NCBI GenBank assembly: GCA_950295325.1
Contig: OX485803.1
Coordinates: 49,369,554 to 49,433,553, forward strand
Origin: Polytrichum commune
Lineage: Eukaryota > Streptophyta > Polytrichopsida > Polytrichales > Polytrichaceae
DNA length: 64,000 nt
Reading direction: 5' to 3'
Made by a program: the position numbers and the translations under genes. Positions 1-9,328 of the stretch are shown piece by piece. The notes beneath the pieces are model-generated. The model saw only the letters and a program-made list of their open reading frames with translations. It had not been told where the DNA came from and did no database searches. Position 1 is the stretch's first letter. Every line of letters begins with the position of its first letter.

Positions 1-279
1 GGGAGTTAGGGCTATTATTGATATCTGTCTATGTGCCACCCAAGAGCCCCGAGTATTAGCCTAAAGATATGTACTTAGGTAAACTAATTTCCCAATTTGA
101 AGAAGGATGAATGGCTAAAATCCTCTCTTTTAAAAACTTTGTAGGCAAAATTTCCTACATGTTTTTTATCACATAGGTTGATATCCTATGTTTTTAAATT
201 GTCCATAGGCTCTTTGTCCTACACTTTCAAAATTTTATAGGCTAAGTCACAAATTTTGTAGGCTGCATTTACACTAGCC
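1..279. other. Intergenic, no gene seen
   Basis: AT-rich sequence with several short variants of a 'tttgtaggc / ataggct' motif in loose array. No open frame of note and no splice-supported coding potential. Confidence 0.5.
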
Positions 280-282
280 TTA

Positions 283-676
283 GAGCATCCTCAGTCGGTC
301 TAGGTAAAGCTCACTGCAAACCAAGACCTATCTTGCTTAAAATGCTCAAAATTTAGAGGGAGTGCACCAAATCTTGCTTAAAAATGGACAGATCCTCCCA
401 CACTCCCTCTAAATGTCAAAAATTTGGAGGGAGTGTGGGAGGATCTTTCCATTTTTAAGCAAGATTTGGTGCACTCCCTCTAAATTTTGAAAATGTGGTG
501 TTTTCAATGAGGGATTTCACCTACGTCAAATTTTTACAATTCTTTTTTCTTGAGAAATATCTCACGTTTATTTAGGTGTGCTTCTAATGATGGTAATTTC
601 AGTTTCTAACTTTAGGTCAGTCAAAAGATAGGTTTTGGTTTGCAGTGAGCTTTACCTAGACCGACTGAGGATGCTC
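283..676. mobile_element. Tourist-like MITE with internal foldback
   Basis: A 394-bp non-autonomous element. Its ends are inverted repeats beginning GAGCATCCTCAGTCGGTCTA and extending about 40 bp, and it is flanked by a TTA target duplication at 280-282 and 677-679. The 3-bp TTA duplication and GAGCATC-type TIR are typical of plant PIF/Harbinger-derived (Tourist) MITEs. Nested inside the TIRs is a second, nearly perfect inverted repeat of about 60 bp per arm (roughly 350-480), so the RNA of either strand would fold into a long hairpin. It carries no coding capacity. Confidence 0.85.
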
Positions 677-679
677 TTA

Positions 680-3420
680 GGCTCTTGGCGGACTATGGTG
701 AGCAGTTAAATGGGCCTAATCAACTATGGATGCTTTGACCTTAGATGCGCTTACCACGTGATGACATCATCCAAAGAGCTATCAACCCTTTGAAACAGGA
801 TTGTGAACTCGCTTGGAACTCAAATCAAGCACATGGGAGCTGGTCTTTAGTTCGTAATATCTACCGAGGGTAAAGGTGACAATCTATAGGCATTGGGTTT
901 ATTCATTCCATTCTAAAAGCACTGTGTTAATTGGAAGTCTTCAACCTCAATTTAGGAGTTAATTTGAATAAATCTAAAAATATTCAACCTTTATAATAGT
1001 GTCATTGATGTCCCTATCTCCCTCGGATCGGTGATGTACTTGATGGTATTGTTGCATTTACTTGTTGATTGTTGAAGGATGAAAAAAAGGTGTTGCCAAA
1101 AGGAGGGTGTTACTTTTAGGCATTGTTATCTTAGCCCATAAGAGTACATCTTGCTCCATTTTTCAAAGTTTTTTTTTATGACCTACTGCTCAATTGAACA
1201 TAATGCCTTCTTAGAGTTAGAAGCCTTTTGATGTATATATTGGAGTTATTTGTAAAGTAAAGTAGATGAAACCATGGGTTTAGTCCCAAACCCCGATTTT
1301 ATGAGCATTAACATAGAGTCACCCAAGTTTTCTTAATGCCTAAATTATCATGCATAAAGAGTGGTGTCGGGCTAACAAAAGCCGGCTTTCTAGCTTGTCC
1401 TACTATGATCTGGGTCAAGCTAACCCTATTTTAGATCCTAAAATTCTCTCAAAATTTGAGAGGTGGAAAGAGGAGGTCTCATAAATTTCACCCAACTTTC
1501 AAAGTAGGCTCCAATACACAATGAGCTAACAAGCTCTTAATAGCAAGTTTTCTCAAAGAAGCATCAAACCCACGATTTCATCCCTCGTTGAGGGACTTTA
1601 TGGATAACTCTATTGTTTCCAAATCTTACACAAATGAAGCACAAGATAGGTTATTTTGGTAAACCTTCTCTCTACTTAATGAACAAGCTATTACTGATCC
1701 AATTCTTCCTAGCCTTTGGATCCAGTGAGCCCTCAAAGCTCAAACTCATTTGGTCGTCATAATGAGCTCATATATTGCTTAAATGCGGAAATGGAGAGCC
1801 AATCTTGCTTGCCTTCTTTAAAAATTTCCAACAAGCTATCACTATCAAAACTTAGACTTATAACACAATGACCCCTCAAATTCCAAATATGCATTCTTAA
1901 AATGCGTTCATCTTTCTTCTTCTTAAATTATGCTTAAATAAAGCACATGAAGAGTCTACTAGCTCAGTTTTTCAAGATTCTTTCATGCATGCAACCATTC
2001 AAGATCGTATCTTTTGGAAAAATGCACCATGAGGAGTGCACTTTTCATTAGGATAAAAGTGGTGGACATGCTTCACCTTCAAATTAGTACCCCTATGTAC
2101 TCTTAAAAATTTGGAAAAAAATACCTAACTAACTAACAAACAAACTAAGGAAAATACTTACAAATGCAGAGATTACATATAGTCTCAAATATATGCACCC
2201 ACTCATGGGCGGAATTAGAAACATCACATGATAACTTGAAATAAACATTCAAACCTTTACCTACAGCAATATCACTCCTATGAGGATTTAATCGATACCC
2301 CTTTTGTGCACCCACATGGGTAGATATATTGCAATGTTGAGTGAATCCAACAACTTGCCTTTAACCTACTTTACAAAAAAAATCATTTAATTATGCTTAA
2401 TTAGTTTGATTGTGTATGAATACTTGTGGAATTTTACTTGTGAAAGGAGAAGGCATTAATTAAAAATGTTGAAATACAATTTATCTTAGCACATTATTTT
2501 AAGTTCAATTGTAAAATGATAAAGGACCTTTCAAATGGTGAGTTACAAAATTATCATCTCATTGTTAATAAGGATATTTTCATATCTCTAAGTTCCAGTT
2601 AATGACATACTTTATTGACATTTTCACTCCGGGAATGAAATCCCAATCAATTGCTTATCTATTTAAGTGGGAGTGAACATACATATTGGACTTTGGGAAA
2701 AGAAAGAAAAGAAAAAAGAATTTTAAAGTCTTTTACTCTGACATGCAATGTCCGTTCATTGCCCCCCTCTCATGTTCGTGTGAGCATTAGAGTGGGGGTG
2801 GCTGAGTGCCTATTTTCACAGGTGGACCTTGTGGCTAGGTGACGGTTTAACAAACCCTATTGTGATGTAGTAAAACATATATGCGCCCAAAGCGTTGCAT
2901 ATCTAGAGTCAACATGAAAAGTGAATGTCTTCTTCTTCTTCTTCTTTGGGCATTGAAGTTGAAGTGCACTCAATATTGGATCTTTCTGGACAAGACAACC
3001 TTCAAGAATGCAGGGGCAACTTTTCTTTTGAAATTGGGTGGGCGGGCATCGTTTTCCAGTTTGATTGAGAAAATATTTTCTCGGGGTGCCGGGGGGTTGC
3101 ACCTGGTGGGCCTTGACCTTTATTCTATGAAGAGATCCCTCCCCCTAAAAACTCAATGGGGATGCTTTAGTGTCTTGCATTTAAAAATCAATATTTTCCT
3201 AAACATAACATTACTCAACGTTTTAACTCTCATTCCATGCGGCCTCATAACATAACATTGAGATGCTCAAAAAGCTATGCCAGGAGACTCAAATTCAGAT
3301 TGAATGAAAAGCATCTCACTGTTATATTCTGAGGGCCCATGTCACTTTGTTATATTCGACTCCATCTCCTTTTGATTAGTAATAAAAATAAAATATAAGT
3401 ATGACCAGTTTCTGAAGAAA
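680..3420. other. Intergenic, no supported gene
   Basis: AT-rich DNA of about 2.7 kb. The longest open frame (2881-3255, plus strand) starts within low-complexity CTT repeats (about 2927-2946) and has no recognisable domain or splice context, so I treat it as chance. No tRNA or rRNA seen. Confidence 0.5.
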
Positions 3421-3456
3421 TTTATCACATTGGTCAAGTTGGGCCGGAGCTCCAGA

Positions 3457-3506
3457 ATCCCACGTCGAACCACATCGGGGCACTCAAAGTGATGGTGAAG
3501 TATATA
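3457..3506 (+). promoter_or_regulatory. snRNA-type promoter: USE plus TATA box
   Basis: ATCCCACGTCG at 3457-3467 matches the plant upstream sequence element of U-snRNA genes (consensus RTCCCACATCG) with one change. TATATA begins at 3501, leaving 33 bp between them. In plants a 33-34 bp USE-TATA gap marks RNA polymerase II snRNA promoters, while 23-24 bp marks polymerase III ones. A TGGGCC motif at about 3440 lies upstream. The motif match and the spacing are direct observations; activity is not shown. Confidence 0.5.
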
Positions 3507-3530
3507 CTGTAGAATCGTGTGTGAGGTTTT

Positions 3531-3640
3531 AGGCTATGTCTCGGACGCATCTAACGCGAAAAGTGTGAAGTATGGCCATCTTGGGCCACCACGATGCTAG
3601 TCGACTCTGCCGATACACTTGTTATTCCTCATTGCACTCC
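3531..3640 (+). pseudogene. Degenerate U2 snRNA-like sequence
   Basis: About 30 bp after the TATA box, where transcription would start, the sequence shares ordered blocks with the 5' end of U2 snRNA: TCTCGG, then CTAA, then an AAGTGT..AGTAT block, then TTGGGCCACCACGAT resembling the U2 loop region with GGCCCACACGAT. The invariant branch-point recognition stretch (GTGTAGTATC in U2) is altered here and the middle of the RNA is shortened. It is best read as a decayed U2 copy, or a divergent RNA under a U2-type promoter. The 3' end was not located. Confidence 0.3.
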
Positions 3641-3678
3641 GAACAGCATGTGAGCCAACTCTATCATTCGCTAATTTG

Positions 3679-4082
3679 CTCTGCATCGCTATCCGTATGA
3701 TTATGCAGCTAGAATTGACGTTTTTGGGTTTCGAGTTTTGGGTAGTAAGGTCGAGGGAATCTGCCCAGGTGTGAGCTTTGTGTGTGTTTCAATTGCAAAG
3801 CTGCTAATTACAAAAGTTTGTTTTGTTTGATATTTTTGTTTGATTTAAAATTTTGGTAGCTTAAATGGTGAAAGGATGTGGAACTCTCTGCATCGCTATC
3901 TGTGTGATGATGTAGCTGGAATTGGGTTTGGGGTTAGGTCTTGAGGATCTGCCATGGCGACGGTGTGAGCTTGGTGTGTTTTCATTTGCAAAGCTGCTTA
4001 TGTAATAGAAAACATAATTTGTTGGTTGTTTGTTTTTTTAGTTTTTCTTGTTTTTAGCTTATACGATGCAAGGATGTGGATT
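3679..4082. repeat. Tandem duplication upstream of hemK-like gene
   Basis: Two head-to-tail copies, 3679-3885 and 3886-4082, period about 207 bp. Both start CTCTGCATCGCTATC and end near AAGGATGTGG. They lie 205-610 bp before the start codon and probably fall in the promoter or 5' leader. The copies have diverged by substitutions and small indels. Confidence 0.8.
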
Positions 4083-4286
4083 GATGCATGTGGGTTTTGC
4101 TCACAGCGAGTATTGATTCTTGAGCTCCAAAAATAATGGGTTTGTGAATTGCGTTTAAAAACAATTTCTAATTGTTGTTCTGAACTCTTGCAGGTCTGAA
4201 GTGTGCTTTTTCCAATGGTGAAGATGCTTAGAAAGAGTCTATCTTGACGGTATTTTTCCATTTCTATTTCTTCCTTTTTCGCCATC

Positions 4287-7200
4287 ATGGTTATGGCTGC
4301 TCTGTCACTCTCTCGTCTTTTCTCGCAATCTATTACGGGGACGGCTCTCTGGCGACCGTTGTTTTGCGGAGGTGGGACTCAAATTCGCCGAAATGCGCGA
4401 CACCGAACTACAACCTTACTTGCTGTGTCAGAAAGGTCCAACCTATTTTCTTCCGATTTTCAATTAAGTCTTAGCCCATCTCTGCCGCAACGAAGCAATA
4501 GGGTATGTGGGAGAGCTTCAAGTGGCGATAAAGAGCCCGGTGGATCAGCATCCGTCACCACATCTCTGGCTTCTGAAGCAGCGGGGTTTGTGTTTTCTGG
4601 TATGGATCATTTGTTGTTATGGTACTCTCAATTTGAGTCAATTTGTTCGTGTCAATGTTGCTATCGTTGTTAAGGGTTGCTGGCAGTTCTATGATGTCAA
4701 CTGGATACCTATAGAATCCACCATTTTCTTGGGTGATTCTATTGAGTGAATGGAGGTGAACTTCTGAAGTTAAACTGAATCTGAAGCTGAATTTTGCAAT
4801 AAGGAAAGCTTTCTGTTAAGATTAGAAGTTTCTGAAAATGTGACCTCTGGCTTCTGAAGCAGAGTGCTTTGTGTATTATGGTGTGGTTCAATTACTGTTA
4901 TGGTACTCTCAATCTGAGTCAATTTGTCTGTGTGATTGTTCTTGCTATTGTTGTTAAGGGTTGCTGAGAGTTCCATGATGTCTACCCGGAAATTGTATGC
5001 TAAATTTCTCAGTAGAATCCATTATTTTCTTGGTGGGTTTTGTTGAGTTAATGGAAGTACAGCTGAAGCTGAATCTTGTGCTGAGGAAAGCTTTTCTGTT
5101 TAGATTTGAAGTTCCTGAGAAGGTGATCTCTGTCTCCTGAAGCAAGAAGTTTGAGTATTCTGGTATAGATCAATGGCAGTGATGGTACTCTCAACTTGAG
5201 TCAATTTGTCTATGTCATTGTTGCTATCATCATTTAAGGTTTGCTGTCACTTCCCTGATGGCAACTGAAGCCTTACATTTTCAATATTGCAGTAGTATTC
5301 ACCATTATCTTTAGTGATTCTTGTACTGGGAAGAGCTTTCTGTTTGGGTTAGAAGTTCCTGAATGGGTAATCTCATGGGATATTTTGGGTACTTCCTTGA
5401 TGTGGGTCAGACAAGGTGACGACGTCAACAATTGATGACATTGCAGTAGTAACCCCCCTCTGTGAGCGTCTTGCAACGCACTTGACATGTCTTGAAGACC
5501 TTCTTCAGTGGAGAAGAAAGGCAGAGGAGCTAGCTGCTTCTGTGGGAAGAGAGTTTTATGAGGCAGACGGAGGACCTGACTCAAGCGATCTTCTGAGAGA
5601 GTTAGAATGGCTTCTTGATGATGCTGTGGCCGCTTGTTGCCGGCGTGGCAGAGAAGCTGATTCAGATGTCAGGCACTGGGAAGCATGCAGCTGGAGGGAT
5701 GTAAAAGCCTGTCTGCCCACGTGGAGTGTGGACAATCTGTCGCCCGTATCAACAAGTTCAGGTCAGAAGGATGGATGGATTATTTGATTATTAGCATGCG
5801 TAGAACGTCCTCATCTCTTTATTTTAGTTGAGTCAACTAAGAAGGAACATGTTCTACAATAGAAGTCCACGTCTGGATCTCACTATATCTGGCTCGTTGA
5901 AGGATAATTCACATGAATGACACTATGGTGGTATTGAGGACCCTGGGAGATGACCTTTAACCTAATTGAAGAGTTTGAACTATACCTGATGTTGTATTGG
6001 ATTTAGATCAAGCACTCTTCATAGTTCTTTGCATACCAGAGAGTTTGACGGAACTCTTATCTTTATTGCTCAGAAAGTATGTGTCTGACATGTATAGCTA
6101 CTCCTTCAGGAATTAGGGAGATGGCAGGATACGATGTGTCTTAATGCATGAAGGTAAGGGTGTCAAGGGGGTTGCATGCTTAATCACTACTTCTGCAAGT
6201 CTCTTGACTGTTCAGTAGATTGCAGATACAGAGAATTCTTCCAAAGAATTTTTGGATGTGAGAAGGATCATGCTTTACAATAGATTCTTGCATCTGGATC
6301 TTGCTTTGATTTATATCCATCCTTTATGCCTGGCATGAAGGATAGGCTACGTGAATGACACTATGAGGGTTTGAGACCCATGGGGGATGATGATCTGTAA
6401 CCTAATTGAAGAGATTGAAATACACTTGATGTTGAATTGGATTAAGTCAAGCTCTACTCATAGTTCTTTGCATACCAGGGAATTTGACCTAACTCTTATC
6501 TGTATTGCTGAGAATATATGTTTCTAACATACATAGCTACTCCTTCAGGAATTAGGGATTATTGCAGGATCCAATGAGTCTGAATGCATGATGATTGTAA
6601 AGGTGTCAAGAAAAGTGTACACTTCATCACAGCTTCCTTTTTGCATCTCTATGTTTATCTTCTGCACGTCTCTTGACTTCAGTAAAATCCGCAGATTCAG
6701 GGGGTAATTCTTCCAAAGAATCGTTGGATGTGAGCCAGGAGTTTGGAGCATTTGGCGCATTGTTGAAGGATAGATACACAGACCCAGTTGCCGAACTAGC
6801 TGCAGATGGTGCATGCTGCTGTGATTCTCTACGAGACAGCTTGGCAGATATGGCATCCAATGAGGAATTGGAGGTAGAGGGTGGGTCACCTACTACGTTG
6901 TTAGGGAAATTCCCAGGCCTGGAGGATGCTGTCAAACGTCTAGGCAACAGGACAACAAGTGCGCATATTCTCTTGCGGGCAAGCATGCAAGAACTCGATT
7001 CACTGTGGACCCAAAGAGTTAGGGACCGACGGCCGTTTCAGTACATTGTTGGCTGTGCACACTGGAGAGACCTTGTGTTAAGTGTTCAAGAGGGCATATT
7101 AATACCGCGGCCAGAAACAGAGCAGATGATCGATCTGGCAGAGGCGGCTATTGCTGCAGACACATCCCTTGGCGCAGGAGTTTGGGCAGATTTGGGAACA

Positions 7201-9328
7201 GGGAGTGGTGCACTTGCTATTTCTCTTGCTCGCCTCCTTCAACCTTTAGGCTCTGTTGTTGCTGTGGATGCAAGTCCAACTGCGGTTGCAGTCACTCGTC
7301 ATAATGTTGACAAGTACTCTGTCACGGTAAGCTATGTTGAGTCTATGGTCAGTGTAGAATGATTTTCTTAATTATTGGCTTTTTTGGGCCAATGCATGTC
7401 TATGCTCATCCCACTTATAAAGTCCATCCATATATGAATATATACCTATATCTATATCTTGCCAATAAATAGAGAGAGATCATAAATCTTCAATGACCAA
7501 CAATTATTGAGAGAGAGAGAGGGACAACCCTGTAAAGTCCTTGGTCACTGGACATTTGTTGGTGGGTAAGGGTTTAAAGGGTTGGCTCTCTCAATAATGG
7601 GTTGGCAATAACCTTCTGGGTTTGTTGTTGCTGTGAATGCCAGTCCAACTGTGGGCCACTCTAAATCAGATGTTTAGTGTACCAGCGTCAGCACATTTCA
7701 TCAAGTAGAGTCATAAGGGCAATTTACATCACAACACCTGTACTGATGGTCTAGTATGTGCTCTGTTTGCCTGTGATTATATAGGATAAAAGTGTCATAT
7801 TGACACCCTCTCTAGTTGCCACCCAGTGAGTGCAAGACACTTTAGTGTGGGTCGATGATGGGTACTGTAGGCCACACAAAATCAACTCATTAGTGTACCA
7901 GCGACAGCACATTGCATCAAGTAGAGTTCACAAGGAAAACGTACATTACAAAACCTGTACTGACGGTTTAGTGTGTGCTTTGTTTGGATGTGATTATATA
8001 GGATCGAGTGACTGTTGTGCATGGCTCCTGGTTTACTCCTCTTGAGAGCCAGAAAGGTACACTAGCAGGTGTGTTGAGCAATCCGCCCTACATACCTTCG
8101 GCTAACCTTGCAAGACTACAAGCTGAGGTTGGCCAGCATGAGCCTCAGTCTGCACTAGATGGAGGGGATGATGGCATGTATGATTTGCGCGTAATTTGTG
8201 AAGGTTCATCCCATGCTCTCCGTGGTGGTGGCTTTCTGGCCTTGGAGGTAAGGCATCCAAATAACATATCACCCTTGAACTGGCAAACAATTTTAGGTTT
8301 GAGAGGGTTGCGAATATTACAAGATTTACTCCATGTGACTTAGGGCCACAATTCACTACAGCCAAGGGCCGTGACCATGATATTGTGAGGGACCTTGAAA
8401 GTCATCAAGTGCAGTGTAAAGACATACACGGCCTAGCTCTCAACACGACGAGTCGTAATAAATCAAGGCTTGTGAGATTTTAAAGTGTCATGGTCTCCCA
8501 GTTTTTTGTGTTGGAGCTACCTCAAAGAGGTGGAGTTGAGGCAATACATGGGAGACCATGGAACATTGAAAAGAAAGAAAGATGACTCCGATGTTGCCAC
8601 TGGTGTGAATTGTGGTGTTACTTCATTTTCGAGTTGGTCCAAGTCTATATATAATCCCAAAATGGGCATTACAAGAATTAGAGGGCTCCGAAGGCCATTG
8701 CCTCTTGAAGGTGACGACCTTGAACATGCGTGGACAAGTTGGCTGGCACCTATCTTCCCCAAGGGCAAGCCCCTAGGATCCCACATGGTTGGTTGAAGAT
8801 ATCCGGTTCACCCAGGTACCCCCACTGTGATTGGGTGAACCACAGGTGGAAGGATGCATTGGAAATCAAGTGCTAGGAAGGTCCCCCATTTGAGTCCTAT
8901 TCCGGCCTTAACCTCAGAGGTCCCATGGGATCCATGTGTAGGCCTTGGGTTTAAGCCATCTTCCATGAAACATTATCTACTGCATGCTGAGGAGGACTCC
9001 ATCTAGTTTTTCCATGCACTTCCTTGGTTGCTTAGGCCCTCAAGCTCTAGTGTAAACTAATGTTGGCACTATGAAAGTTAGGAGTGGAGTGTAATCAGTG
9101 AATAATAGAGTGTTCACATTCCACAAGACTTTTCTTATGTGATTCTTTTGTGGTACCGTGCAGACTAATGGTGATAAACAAGCGGAGGATATTTCTGATC
9201 TACTACACAGCCTGAAGACAGTGGCCAATGCTCAAACCGCCGCTCCCTTTCCATGTTTCCAGGATATCCGAATTGTATCAGACTTTTTTGGGATTAAGAG
9301 ATTTGTGGTTGCCACTCGTTGCTGCTGA
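4287..9328 (+). CDS. Organellar HemK/PrmC-type release-factor glutamine methyltransferase
   Basis: Five exons: 4287-4599, 5411-5761, 6701-7326, 8002-8247, 9164-9328; all junctions are GT-AG and phases agree, giving 566 residues. The enzyme family transfers methyl from S-adenosylmethionine to the glutamine of the GGQ motif in bacterial-type release factors, here presumably in plastids or mitochondria. Residues 1-50 are Arg/Ser/Thr-rich with few acids, like a transit peptide. Exon 2 has the DGPDSSxxLxRELxWL block seen in plant homologues. RRPFQY is at 331-336, the IPRPETE block follows, the SAM-binding DLGTGSG is at 385-391 and the catalytic NPPY at 457-460. The C-terminus ends IVSDFFGIKRFVVATRCC. 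It is longer than usual plant homologues (under 400 residues) because of extra N-terminal and exon 2-3 linker sequence. The first ATG is used; a second lies two codons later. Exon 3 could instead begin at 6683 or 6695, both in phase. Confidence 0.92.
4564..5400. repeat. Triple tandem repeat forming intron 1
   Basis: Three consecutive units of about 282 bp begin at 4564, 4845 and 5128, each opening with a CTCTGGCTTCTGAAGCAG-like stretch followed by GGTACTCTCAA.TTGAGTCAATTTGT. The first unit includes the last 36 bases of exon 1 and its donor, so intron 1 arose largely by amplification of an exon-edge segment. The real donor GTATGG at 4600 is partly reproduced in copy 3 (GTATAG). Confidence 0.85.
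5839..6735. repeat. Tandem duplication in intron 2 including the start of exon 3
   Basis: Two copies (about 5839-6259 and 6260-6735) share AGAAGGA.CATG.T.TACAATAG at the start, ATGACACTATG and CTACTCCTTCAGGAATTAGGG in the middle. At the end they share the exon 3 acceptor region and about 35 coding bases (AATTCTTCCAAAGAAT, then TTGGATGTGAG). The upstream copy therefore holds a pseudo-acceptor and a pseudo-start of exon 3 near 6226-6259. Confidence 0.85.
7616..8003. repeat. Duplicated exon 3 fragment and duplicated acceptor region in intron 3
   Basis: Positions 7616-7655 resemble exon 3 at 7248-7287 (GTTGTTGCTGTG.ATGC.AGTCCAACTG). The following 7656-7785 resembles 7870-8003, immediately before exon 4 (TTAGTGTACCAGCG.CAGCACATT.CATCAAGTAGAGT and TGTGATTATATAGGAT). 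Intron 3 thus carries a decayed exon piece plus an earlier copy of the exon 4 splice acceptor. Confidence 0.8.
8343..9055. mobile_element. Family A TIR element inside intron 4
   Basis: The left end GGGCCACAATTCACTACAGC follows TTA at 8340-8342 and continues with the AAGGGCCGTGACCATGATAT...GTGAG block typical of this family. The right end shows CCCTCAAGCTCTAGTGTAAA but lacks the terminal few bases. It occupies most of the 916-bp intron 4 (8248-9163). It is a diverged copy, longer than the 420-510 bp intergenic copies. Confidence 0.65.

Noticed and set aside
2881-3255. 124-codon plus-strand frame
   Set aside because: Contains a CTT repeat giving poly-Leu and no family similarity; likely chance.
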